Source: Reyranella sp.
Lineage (GTDB): Bacteria; Pseudomonadota; Alphaproteobacteria; Reyranellales; Reyranellaceae
NCBI RefSeq assembly: GCF_004297265.1
Contig: NZ_SCUT01000054.1
Location: forward strand, 155,464-219,463
Direction: 5' to 3'
Length of the DNA: 64,000 nt
Shown: positions 8,487 through 16,301 of the stretch, one piece after another
Position numbering within the stretch: the stretch's first letter is position 1
Layout of the letters: each line of letters starts with the position of its first letter
Notes under the pieces: model-generated
What the model was told of the DNA's origin: nothing
Seen by the model: only the letters and a program-made list of their open reading frames with translations
Databases searched by the model: none
Made by a program: the position numbers and the translations under genes

Positions 8487-9512
8487 ATGGACTACCGCAA
8501 TCTCGGCCGCGCCGGCCTGAAAGTCTCGGAGATCTGCCTCGGCACAATGACCTTCGGCAACGGCGCCGACCAGGACGGAGCCACGAAGATGGTGAATGCC
8601 GCGCTCGACGCGGGCGTCACCTTCTTCGACACGGCGAATTCCTATGTCGGCGGCACATCGGAGACGATGCTGGGCGTGGCGCTGAAGGGCAAGCGCCAGG
8701 ACGCCATCATCGCCTCCAAGTTCTTCAATCCGATGGGCCACAGGCCCAACGATTCGGGCATGTCGCGGCTGCACATCAAGCAGCAGATCGAAGGCTCGCT
8801 GAAGCGCCTGCAGACAGACTACATCGACGTCTATTACATCCACCATGTCGACCACCAGACGCCGCTCGAGGAGATGCTGCGCGCACTCGACGATCTCGTG
8901 CGCGATGGCAAGATCCTCTACACGGCCTGCTCGAATTTCGAGGCCTGGCGCCTGATGGAAGCGCTGTGGATCAGCGACACGAGAGGCTGGGAGCGCTTTG
9001 CCGCCTACCAGCCGCAATACAGTCTCGTGGTCCGCGACATCGATGAGGAGATCGTGCCGGCGCTGCAGCTCAAGGGATTGGGCTGCGTGGCCTGGTCACC
9101 GCTTGGCAGCGGCTACCTCGCCGGCAAGTACACGCCGGGTACTCTCGAGGTCCAGGGCAGCCGGTCGGCCGAGGGCTGGGGCTTCCAGAGCAAGTTCTTC
9201 GCGCCCAATCACGGCGAGATCCTGCAGACGCTGCTCGATACGGCGAAGGAGCTCGGCAAGCCGCCGGCCGAGGTGGCGCTGCGATGGGTGATGGACCAGC
9301 CCTTCATGACCAGCGCCATCGTCGGCGCCCGCAATGCCGAGCAGCTCGGCGAGACGCTGCAGGCGGGCGGCTGGCGCCTGCCCGCCGACGCGCTCGCGAA
9401 GTTGAGCGATGTCTCCGCGCGGCCGCATAGATACCCGCGCGCCTTCGAGGACCCTATGCCGGCACGGCGTGCGAGTGCGCTGAAGATGCCGGGTCGAAAA
9501 CAGGACCGATGA
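8487..9512 (+). CDS. Aldo/keto reductase
   Basis: 341 residues. ATG 8487 is preferred over ATG 8481 because the GGAGG at 8476-8480 lies six bases before it. The TIM-barrel AKR tetrad is complete: Asp48 and Tyr53 in FFDTANSYVGG, Lys78 in IIASKFF, and His119 in DVYYIHHVD. The cofactor end shows SAIVGARNAEQLGETL. It should reduce aldehydes or ketones with NADPH in the cytoplasm; the closest group by layout is the YghZ/Tas-like AKRs with MTFGNG at the N-terminus. It is divergent from a MerR-type regulator 138 bases away, which suggests inducible expression, perhaps by a reactive carbonyl. The physiological substrate is unknown. Confidence 0.92.
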   Translation: MDYRNLGRAGLKVSEICLGTMTFGNGADQDGATKMVNAALDAGVTFFDTANSYVGGTSETMLGVALKGKRQDAIIASKFFNPMGHRPNDSGMSRLHIKQQIEGSLKRLQTDYIDVYYIHHVDHQTPLEEMLRALDDLVRDGKILYTACSNFEAWRLMEALWISDTRGWERFAAYQPQYSLVVRDIDEEIVPALQLKGLGCVAWSPLGSGYLAGKYTPGTLEVQGSRSAEGWGFQSKFFAPNHGEILQTLLDTAKELGKPPAEVALRWVMDQPFMTSAIVGARNAEQLGETLQAGGWRLPADALAKLSDVSARPHRYPRAFEDPMPARRASALKMPGRKQDR

Positions 9513-9742
9513 CCTGAAGCCAGCGATTCGGCAGAACAAGGATCGAGGTCAGCGTTCCCGAGAGCGCTCGCGCTCACGTCCCGCGAGCGGGTCATGGCGT
9601 TCGTTGCGATATTGCACGTTGCTTACGTTCGGCCATAGTGGCTTTGCCATCGTTCCCCCCGATCGACCCTTGCCGGGTTTCTATGCCAGGGTGACGATCG
9701 CCGCTTACGTCCGCCTGACCGGCTTTCAGCATAAGAAACGTG

Positions 9743-9772
9743 AAACACGGCCGTCAACGGTGGTTGTGTTTT
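9743..9772. terminator. Stem-loop between convergent genes
   Basis: AAACAC at 9743-9748 pairs with GTGTTT at 9766-9771, enclosing a second small stem CCG-TCAA-CGG, and is followed by further T residues on the plus strand. It lies in the 266-base convergent gap between the aldo/keto reductase and the exported protein at 9779. The rest of this gap (9513-9742) shows no convincing gene or site. Confidence 0.35.
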
Positions 9773-9778
9773 CTGTCA

Positions 9779-11074
9779 TTAATTTGCAACTAGAACGCCG
9801 AGCTGAACGCGGCAGAGGCCGCTGTCCGAGGTCGAGGGGCGGCCAGACAATGTCTGCACGTCCGGCACGTAGATCGGGCGGTTGCCGGCGAAACCGGCGG
9901 TCGCGACGAGGCGGGCCTGCTTGCCTGCCTCGGCCTGGGAGTAGACGACCGTTACGCCGTTGATCAGGGCGAATTCGTGGGGCCAGACGAGGCGCAGCAC
10001 CACGACCGGGCGACCCCGCTCGTCGCGGGAGGCCCAGCGCTCGACACTGGGCGGCGGGTTCGGCTTGCCGACGCCGCGATGGACGGCGCCGTCCAGCGTG
10101 ACCCCGGTCTGGGTCATCTGGCCGAGCGGCAGCATCGTGTTGATCTCCTCGCCGTTCTGGCCGACCCAGATTTCCAGATGCGGTTGATGGATCCACGAGC
10201 CGGCCGGTGGTGCGGCGGCAGGGACGGGATCGAACACTTGCACAATCAGCGTGTTGCTGCCGACGCCGATCGTCCTGATCTCGGCCGCCTGATCGGCCGG
10301 TGCGGGCTTGCCCCAGACGACGAAGCCATTGTCGCCAGCGGTCGTCATGCCCGGAATGCAGTTGCCGAGCGCCGTCCCGGCCGGGATCGCGGCCTTGCCG
10401 GACAGGCCCGGCGCCACGACGGGATACGCACCGACGGTCTCGGCATCAATGCGAGCGGCGAAGGCCTGCGACGGCTTGGGCCAGGACGGACAGCCGACGC
10501 CGGGATCGCGCCGGGTGCTGTCCTTGGCCAGCGCCCGCACCAGCCGCGTCCGGTAATCGATGTCGGTCAGCGTGCCGCTCTGCTCCGAGACGTTGTGGTA
10601 GCTGCAATCCTGCTCCGTCAGGGCGCGGAAGGGCGACAGCGAATAGGTGACCTCCATCGACCAGCGCCACGAAGAGCCGCCGGATTGGCGATGAACGAGC
10701 CGGTTGGGCCCGACCTCGACCTCGTCCTCGCCAACCCCGGCCATGCCGTAGCCGTCGTTGCAGAGTTGCAGCACTTGCTTCGGCATCGCCGTGCCATCCA
10801 GCAGCCAATATTCGACGCCGCCGTCCCGCCCGTTGCCGTTGATGCAGCCTTCGTCCTGGTCCTTGGGTTTGTCGGCAAGACCCAGCCGAATCTCGACGAC
10901 CGAAAGAGGCGTGTCTGCCGGTGACCGGCCAGCCTCGTACGTTTTCTCGACTTTACAGGTCACGCGTTGGGCGCAGATCGCCGCCTTCTGCGCCGCATCG
11001 GGGGCGGCGAAGGCCGCGACAGGAACAAGCAGAAATCCAGCAGCGAGAAGCAGAGGAAATATGACGGTTACCAT
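9779..11074 (-). CDS. Exported protein of unknown function
   Basis: 431 residues from the ATG at 11074, chosen because it begins a clean signal peptide: MVTVIFPLLLAAGFLLVPVA, cleavage probably after AFA near residue 24. The mature protein has at least eight cysteines in the first two thirds (for example CAQRVTC, EGCINGN, QLCNDGYG, EQDCSYHN), suggesting disulfides in the periplasm or outside. The C-terminal part is predicted beta-rich, with LEIWVGQNGEEIN and VVLRLVWPHEFALINGVTVVY. I recognise no catalytic motif or family. It is divergent from the RTX metalloprotease with 168 bases between starts. A shared role is possible, but at this size it does not look like the small serralysin inhibitors. 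Confidence 0.7.
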   Translation of the reverse strand: MVTVIFPLLLAAGFLLVPVAAFAAPDAAQKAAICAQRVTCKVEKTYEAGRSPADTPLSVVEIRLGLADKPKDQDEGCINGNGRDGGVEYWLLDGTAMPKQVLQLCNDGYGMAGVGEDEVEVGPNRLVHRQSGGSSWRWSMEVTYSLSPFRALTEQDCSYHNVSEQSGTLTDIDYRTRLVRALAKDSTRRDPGVGCPSWPKPSQAFAARIDAETVGAYPVVAPGLSGKAAIPAGTALGNCIPGMTTAGDNGFVVWGKPAPADQAAEIRTIGVGSNTLIVQVFDPVPAAAPPAGSWIHQPHLEIWVGQNGEEINTMLPLGQMTQTGVTLDGAVHRGVGKPNPPPSVERWASRDERGRPVVVLRLVWPHEFALINGVTVVYSQAEAGKQARLVATAGFAGNRPIYVPDVQTLSGRPSTSDSGLCRVQLGVLVAN

Positions 11075-11187
11075 GCCAGCCCTGCACGAGTGCGTGTTCG
11101 TGTCTCCAGCCTGCCAGTCTCCTTCCACCTATCGGAAGAGACTACGTTCAATATTCTCATCATCGATCCGTGCCATTGCTGCAGTCG

Positions 11188-11214
11188 CCGGGGACTATAG
11201 GTACAATTCCCCGG
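11188..11214. promoter_or_regulatory. Inverted repeat in the divergent region upstream of the RTX protease
   Basis: CCGGGGA at 11188-11194 pairs with TCCCCGG at 11208-11214 across 13 bases that include TATAGG and TACAAT, either of which could serve as a -10 element for the protease gene. It lies about 30 bases before the protease start. It could be an operator over the promoter or a 5' leader hairpin. Confidence 0.3.
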
Positions 11215-11242
11215 TCGACGCGTGTGTTGGAGGTATTGGGGA

Positions 11243-13702
11243 ATGGCCACTTCGGATTCGCCTGTCACCAAGGGCGGCAATTTTGCGGGTACGTTCAATT
11301 CCTACACGGTCGTCGACCCCAACGTTCGAGCGCTCCTGTCGGATCACTATTGGACCTCGGATGTCGAGGGCACCACGCCGGCAACGACGTTCACCTATTT
11401 TTTCCCCACCGACAAGGATCAGTATCCGGACAACTACCAGGATCCAAGCGGCCTCGCCGCCTTCAAGCCGACTGACGATAATCAGCAGGCCGCGGCGGTC
11501 ATTGGTTTCAAGCTCATCGCCTCCTACACCGGCCTCACCTTCGACCTGAGCAACACGCCGGATGCCTCGTTCAGGATTGCCGGTGCGGGCAGTCTTGTCG
11601 GCAACGAGGGTGGATCGCACGCCAGCTACCCAATGAACTATCCGGGCAATTCGATCATGAATTCGTCCGGGGACGTATATCTCGGCAAGAATGGCGAATT
11701 CGAAACGGACCAATTGTACGGGGAAGACTCCTTCGCCACCGTCATCCACGAGATGGGGCATGCGCTCGGCCTGAAGCACCCATTCGAACTCTATCCCAAC
11801 GGCCCCATTGCCGCCGACCGGAACGACATCGAATTCACGGTGATGACCTACTCGTCGTTCCTCAGCGGCGAGGTGAGCGTGAACGCCAACACGACCGCGC
11901 CGTCCGGCTCATCCGTCTCCAGCTACATGATGTACGACATCGCGGCATTGCAGGCGATGTACGGCGCCAACTTCGACAAGGGCAAGACCGACGTCAAGCC
12001 GGCGGTCCAGGACACCTACACCTGGGATACCGACGGCAGGCAATACATCAATGGCGAGGAGGCTCCCAATACCGGCCCCACGGCCACGAAGAAGATCTTC
12101 ACCACCGTGTGGACGCAAGGCGCCGACACCACCTTCGATCTCAGCAATTTCAGCGACGACCAGTACGACGACATGCGGCCGGGGAAGTGGCTCCGCTTCT
12201 CGAACAGCCAGCTCGCCGACCTGAATTCCGCGGCGCCCGAAGGATCGCCGGAATATCAGGCCCAGGGCAATGTCTACAACAGCCTGCTCTATCAGGACGA
12301 CAAGCGATCGGAGATCGGCTCCCTGAAGGCCGGCTCCGGTAACGACACGATCATCGGCAACGATCTCAACAACACGATCTGGGGAAATGACGGCAACGAT
12401 ACGATCGACGGCGGGATCGGCAACGACATCCTCTACGGCGGGATAGGCGACGATATCCTGAGCGGGGGGTTCGGCTGGAAGAACGAACTGCACGGCGGCG
12501 ACGGTATTGACACCGCGTCCTATGCGGACCGTACGGGCGTGGTTTATGCCGATCTCACCGCCCACTATGCCAAGGTCGACTATTATGCCGCCGACACCTA
12601 CGACGGCATCGAGAACCTGACGGGCGGCTCGGGGCCTAACACCCTGATCGGCGACTCCGGCGACAACACGCTGACCGGCGGCAAGAGCAACGACCAGCTC
12701 TATGGTTTCGCAGGCGACGACGTGCTCGTGGGCAATGCCGGCAACGACATGCTGGCCGGCGGACTCGGCGCCGACGAACTGTCCGGTGGCGACGGCGACG
12801 ACAGCCTGCTGGTCGATGCCGCCGACACCTCGATCGACGGCGGCGACGGTTTCGACTCGGCGCTGGTGCAGACCGCCGACGCCGTGACCCTCGACATGGC
12901 GGCGGCCTCGATTGAATGGGTGCACGGCAACGACGGCAACGATGTCTTCACGGCCGCGGCCCAGACCGTCGGCGTCTACATCTACGGCATGAACGGCAAC
13001 GACACGATCACGGGATCGGCGTTCGCCGACTATCTCAACGGCGGTGAGGGCAACGACAACCTGCTCGGCGGTGCCGGCAACGACACGCTGATCGGTGGTG
13101 CCGGCTCCGATGTCCTGCGCGGCCAGGCGGGTGACGACGTCCTGATCGAAGAGGGCGGCGACAACCTGATCGATGGCGGCGATGGCTTCGACTCGCTCTT
13201 CGTCTGGTCCACCGGCGGCCTGACGCTGAACATGACGACGGCCTCGATCGAATGGGTGCAAGGGTCGGTACAGGGCGGTGACAGTCTCAATGCGGCGGGC
13301 AACACCGTCGACACCTTCATCTACGGCTGGGGCGGCGACGACATTCTGACCGGTGGCTGGGCCAGCGACCACATTGCCGGCGGCGAGGGGAACGACGTCC
13401 TGACCGGTGGTGCCGGCAACGATACGCTGATCGGGGAAGCCGGCGCGAACCGCTACGTCTACACCGACATCGTCTGGGGAGCCGACACGATCTTCTTTTT
13501 CGGTGGGCACACCGACAAGATCGACTTCAGAGCGATCGGCACGATCCACTCGCTCTCGGACTTCACGATGCACGAATGGGATGCTGGCGGCGGTTCGACC
13601 TCGACGACGCTGTTCCATACCGAGGGAACAACGACCAGTGCGATCACGCTGATGGGAGTTGCGGAGGCCAACATCCTCGCATCGGACTTCCTCTTCGCCT
13701 GA
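11243..13702 (+). CDS. Serralysin-like secreted RTX metalloprotease
   Basis: 819 residues. ATG 11243 follows GGAGG by nine bases. The catalytic domain has the zinc motif HEMGHALGLKH at 169-179 (three His ligands, Glu170 as base) and a Met-turn VMTYSSF about 40 residues later, matching peptidase family M10 serralysins. From about residue 370 onward come glycine/aspartate nonapeptide repeats (GGxGxDxLx), in blocks such as GGIGNDILYGG, GNAGNDMLAGG and GGAGNDTLIGG. They bind calcium and fold as beta-rolls outside the cell. There is no N-terminal signal peptide, and the end VAEANILASDFLFA suits C-terminal type I secretion. No ABC exporter or TolC-like gene lies in the window. It is longer than typical serralysins (about 480) because of additional RTX and spacer segments. 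Confidence 0.88.
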   Translation: MATSDSPVTKGGNFAGTFNSYTVVDPNVRALLSDHYWTSDVEGTTPATTFTYFFPTDKDQYPDNYQDPSGLAAFKPTDDNQQAAAVIGFKLIASYTGLTFDLSNTPDASFRIAGAGSLVGNEGGSHASYPMNYPGNSIMNSSGDVYLGKNGEFETDQLYGEDSFATVIHEMGHALGLKHPFELYPNGPIAADRNDIEFTVMTYSSFLSGEVSVNANTTAPSGSSVSSYMMYDIAALQAMYGANFDKGKTDVKPAVQDTYTWDTDGRQYINGEEAPNTGPTATKKIFTTVWTQGADTTFDLSNFSDDQYDDMRPGKWLRFSNSQLADLNSAAPEGSPEYQAQGNVYNSLLYQDDKRSEIGSLKAGSGNDTIIGNDLNNTIWGNDGNDTIDGGIGNDILYGGIGDDILSGGFGWKNELHGGDGIDTASYADRTGVVYADLTAHYAKVDYYAADTYDGIENLTGGSGPNTLIGDSGDNTLTGGKSNDQLYGFAGDDVLVGNAGNDMLAGGLGADELSGGDGDDSLLVDAADTSIDGGDGFDSALVQTADAVTLDMAAASIEWVHGNDGNDVFTAAAQTVGVYIYGMNGNDTITGSAFADYLNGGEGNDNLLGGAGNDTLIGGAGSDVLRGQAGDDVLIEEGGDNLIDGGDGFDSLFVWSTGGLTLNMTTASIEWVQGSVQGGDSLNAAGNTVDTFIYGWGGDDILTGGWASDHIAGGEGNDVLTGGAGNDTLIGEAGANRYVYTDIVWGADTIFFFGGHTDKIDFRAIGTIHSLSDFTMHEWDAGGGSTSTTLFHTEGTTTSAITLMGVAEANILASDFLFA

Positions 13703-13722
13703 TCGGCGGCGGGGAAAGCGCG

Positions 13723-13743
13723 CTGGCGGTTTCAGCCCGCCAG
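13723..13743. terminator. Short hairpin at the convergent end of the RTX protease and dioxygenase genes
   Basis: CTGGCGG (13723-13729) pairs perfectly with CCGCCAG (13737-13743) over a seven-base loop. It straddles the 3' end of the minus-strand dioxygenase gene and follows the protease stop by about 20 bases. There is no strong T-run, so a terminator role is tentative. Confidence 0.35.
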
Positions 13744-14610
13744 GACCGCTTCACCCACGATCTGGGTGCGGTGCATGAGCCGACGCAGGTTCTCGTCGAA
13801 GGCATCGCGGCGGTGCATGACGCAGCGATTGTCCCACATGACAAGGTCGCCGGCGCGCCACTTCTGGTACCAGGCGAACTTCTCCTGCGTGGCATGGGCC
13901 CAGATCGCGTCGAGCAGTGCCTCGCTCTCCTCGACCTCGAGGCCATGGATGTAAGCGCCGGGACGGCGGCCGAGGAACAGCGCCTTGCGGCCGGTGACGG
14001 GATGCAGACGGACCAGGGGATGCACGGCGCCCGGCGTATGGCGCACGTCGATCGTGCGCTGAAATCCCTTGCGCAGCTCGCCCGCCGAGTTGCGGCTGGA
14101 ATCATGGATGCAGACCTTGCCCTCGATCGCGCGCTTCAGCTCGGGCGACAGCGTCTCGTAGGCCGCATACATGTTGAGGAAGCCGGTATTGCCGCCATCG
14201 GGCGGCACCTCGAGCGCATAGAGCAGGGACGCGCGGGGCGGCAGGGGGTTGTAGGACATGTCCGTGTGCCAGACGAGCTCGTAGCTGCCGAGGCTACCGA
14301 CCGCCTTGCCGTCTGTCTTGACGCTGGCGATGACGGCCACCCATTCGCGCGCCTCGTCGATCACGTCGGAATCCGCGCGGTCGAGGCTGGCGGCCGAGAT
14401 CGGTACCCTGTCGAGCTCGCCGAAGCGGGCGCTGAACTGCATCAGCATGCGGTCGTCGAGCTTCTGCCCGGAAAAGCGCAACACCAGGTGCTTGCCCCAG
14501 GCCTCGGCGATCTGGGCAAAGACCTCGTCCCCGACGGGCTTCGAGAGATCGACACCGTGCACGTCGGCGGCAAGGGCGGCACCGGTCGGCTGGATCCACA
14601 GGTCGGTCAT
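13732..14610 (-). CDS. TauD/TfdA-family Fe(II)/2-oxoglutarate dioxygenase
   Basis: 292 residues from ATG at 14610, with AAGGAG upstream. The facial-triad iron ligands are visible as WHTD (His115, Asp117) and VMH (His266), and the 2-oxoglutarate-binding Arg277 lies 11 residues later in NLRRLMHR. The N-terminal QPTGAALAADVHGVDLSKP is characteristic of TauD/TfdA/AtsK enzymes. Known members hydroxylate taurine, alkyl sulfates, 2,4-D and related acids to release sulfite or a phenol; the substrate here is not evident. It is the last gene of a minus-strand trio, 13 or so bases after the SDR gene, so it probably shares a transcript with the dehydrogenase and enoyl-CoA hydratase. Confidence 0.9.
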   Translation of the reverse strand: MTDLWIQPTGAALAADVHGVDLSKPVGDEVFAQIAEAWGKHLVLRFSGQKLDDRMLMQFSARFGELDRVPISAASLDRADSDVIDEAREWVAVIASVKTDGKAVGSLGSYELVWHTDMSYNPLPPRASLLYALEVPPDGGNTGFLNMYAAYETLSPELKRAIEGKVCIHDSSRNSAGELRKGFQRTIDVRHTPGAVHPLVRLHPVTGRKALFLGRRPGAYIHGLEVEESEALLDAIWAHATQEKFAWYQKWRAGDLVMWDNRCVMHRRDAFDENLRRLMHRTQIVGEAVLAG

Positions 14611-14623
14611 CGGGAAGGCTCCT

Positions 14624-15376
14624 TCATCCATGCATGGTGAGGCCGCCGGAGACGCTGATCGTCTGGCCGGTGATAAAGCCCGCATCGTCGCTGGCGAGGA
14701 AGCAGACGGCGCCCGGAATATCCTCCGGCTGGCCGACGCGCTTCATCGGGATGGCGCCCACGAGAGCCGCGCGAACCTTCTGGCCGCGCTCATCGTCGCC
14801 CGCGACGGCCGCCAGCAGCGGCGTGTCGGTCGGGCCGGGGCAGACGGCGTTCAGGGTGATGCCCTTGCGCGCGACCTCGCGCGCCACGGTCTTGGTGAAG
14901 GCGATGATGCCGCCCTTGCAGGCAGAATAGACGGCTTCCTGCGAGGAGCCGACACGGCCCGCATCCGAGGCGATGTTGACGATGCGGCCGCCGCCGCGCG
15001 CCACCATGCCCTTCAGCACGAAATGACTCATGTTGAGCGGCCCGCGCAGGTTGATGGCGATGAGCTGGTCCCAGAGATCGGGCGTGGTGTCGACGAAGTT
15101 GGCGAAGCGGTCCCAGCCGGCATTGTTCACCAGGATATCGGTCGGCCCGACCTTGCGTTCGAAGTCGGCGATCGCCTCACCGACGGCCGCATAGTCGACA
15201 ATGTCGACACCGGACGCATATCCGTTGATCTCGTCCGCGACCTTCTTCGCGCCGTCGAGGTTCTTGTCGAACACGCCGACGCGGGTGCCGTAGCCCGCGA
15301 AGCGGCGGCAGATCGCGCTGCCGATCGCGCCGGCACCGCCGGTCACGATGACGTTCCTTCCTTCGAGTCCGCGCAT
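14624..15376 (-). CDS. BadH-like short-chain dehydrogenase (2-hydroxycyclohexanecarboxyl-CoA dehydrogenase type)
   Basis: 250 residues from the second of two adjacent ATGs (15376); the GGAGG spacing favours it over 15379. Classical SDR: cofactor motif VTGGAGAIGSAICRRF near the N-terminus, NNAG in DILVNNAGWDRF, then the Ser/Tyr/Lys site in NIASDAGRVG and EAVYSACKGG, and PGPTDTPLL. The NNAGWDxF, IASDAxRVGSS and FITGQTISVSGGLTMHG stretches recall BadH, the NAD-dependent 2-hydroxycyclohexanecarboxyl-CoA dehydrogenase of anaerobic/aerobic alicyclic acid breakdown. That resemblance is from memory, not from a search. It lies between an enoyl-CoA hydratase and a TauD-type dioxygenase, in keeping with CoA-thioester catabolism. 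Confidence 0.85.
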   Translation of the reverse strand: MRGLEGRNVIVTGGAGAIGSAICRRFAGYGTRVGVFDKNLDGAKKVADEINGYASGVDIVDYAAVGEAIADFERKVGPTDILVNNAGWDRFANFVDTTPDLWDQLIAINLRGPLNMSHFVLKGMVARGGGRIVNIASDAGRVGSSQEAVYSACKGGIIAFTKTVAREVARKGITLNAVCPGPTDTPLLAAVAGDDERGQKVRAALVGAIPMKRVGQPEDIPGAVCFLASDDAGFITGQTISVSGGLTMHG

Positions 15377-15389
15377 CATCGCCTCCGTG

Positions 15390-16202
15390 TCAGAGCGGCG
15401 AATAGGGATCGAACTTCGGCTTGCGCTTCTCCAGGTGAGAGGCGAGGCCTTCCTTCACGTCCGGCCCCACGAAGCCCAGCATTTCGAGGCCGAGCGAGGT
15501 GTCGAAGGTCGGGCCCATCATGCGTAGCCAGTTGTTCAGCGCGTACTTGGTGAAGCGGATCGAGGTCTGCGCGCCTTCGGCCAGCTTGGTCGCGACCTCC
15601 AACCCTTTGGCTTCGAGCTGGTCGTCCTCGACGCAGAGCGAGACCAGGCCGATGCGCTCGGCTTCCTGGCCGTCGATCGCCTCGCAGAGGAGCAGGTAGT
15701 ACTTGGCCTTGGCCATGCCGCAGAGCAGGGGCCAGACGATGCAGGCATGGTCGCCGGCGGCGACGCCGAGGCGGGTATGGCCGTCGATGATCCGGGCCTT
15801 CTTCGAAGCGATCGACACGTCGGCCAGGATGCCGGCGACGAGGCCCGCGCCGACAGCGGGGCCGCGCATGGTACTGACGATCGGCTTGGAGCAATTGATC
15901 ACGTTGTAGACGATGTCGCGCGCTTCCTTCCACGTACGCAGCAGCGCGTTGTGATCCTTCATGTTCTTTTCGATGATGTCGAAGTCGCCGCCCGCGGAGA
16001 ACACCTTGCCGCCCGCGCCCTGGATGATCACGCAGTTGACCGTGTCGTCGCCGTCGATGTCGCGCCACACGTCGACCAGTTCGCGATGCATGATCGCGTC
16101 CGTCGCATTGTATTTCTCGGGCCGGTTCATCGTGACCCGCAGCACCTTGGGATGCGGGCGATCGAACAGCAGGCGCTGGTAGCGGTTTTGCCAGTCGGAC
16201 AT
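15390..16202 (-). CDS. Enoyl-CoA hydratase/isomerase family protein
   Basis: 270 residues from ATG at 16202, preceded by GGAGG. Crotonase-fold hallmarks: RVTMNRPEKYNATD at the N-terminus, the oxyanion-hole strand VIIQGAGGKVFSAGGDFD, then STMRGPAVGAGLVAGILADVS and DGHTRLGVAAGD, which carry the second oxyanion-hole loop. A Glu at the canonical hydratase position in the RLG region is not obvious; Gly-Asp follows instead, so an isomerase or hydrolase role is possible. It begins a minus-strand trio with a BadH-like dehydrogenase and a TauD-type dioxygenase, pointing to catabolism of a CoA-linked acid. It lies 99 bases downstream of trpE, where trpG would commonly be expected. Confidence 0.9.
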   Translation of the reverse strand: MSDWQNRYQRLLFDRPHPKVLRVTMNRPEKYNATDAIMHRELVDVWRDIDGDDTVNCVIIQGAGGKVFSAGGDFDIIEKNMKDHNALLRTWKEARDIVYNVINCSKPIVSTMRGPAVGAGLVAGILADVSIASKKARIIDGHTRLGVAAGDHACIVWPLLCGMAKAKYYLLLCEAIDGQEAERIGLVSLCVEDDQLEAKGLEVATKLAEGAQTSIRFTKYALNNWLRMMGPTFDTSLGLEMLGFVGPDVKEGLASHLEKRKPKFDPYSPL

Positions 16203-16301
16203 GGGCTTTCCTCCGTTGCGCGGGAGGTTAGCACGGCAAGCGGACGCCCCAAGGCCCCGGTCCGCATCGAGAAATCCGACAAGGGCAGGAAAGCGCCGAG
16301 G

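Noticed and set aside
12340..13460. Short repeated DNA units inside the RTX gene as a possible tandem-repeat or CRISPR-like array
   Set aside because: The periodicity follows the GGxGxDxLx protein repeats in frame; there are no constant repeats with unique spacers.
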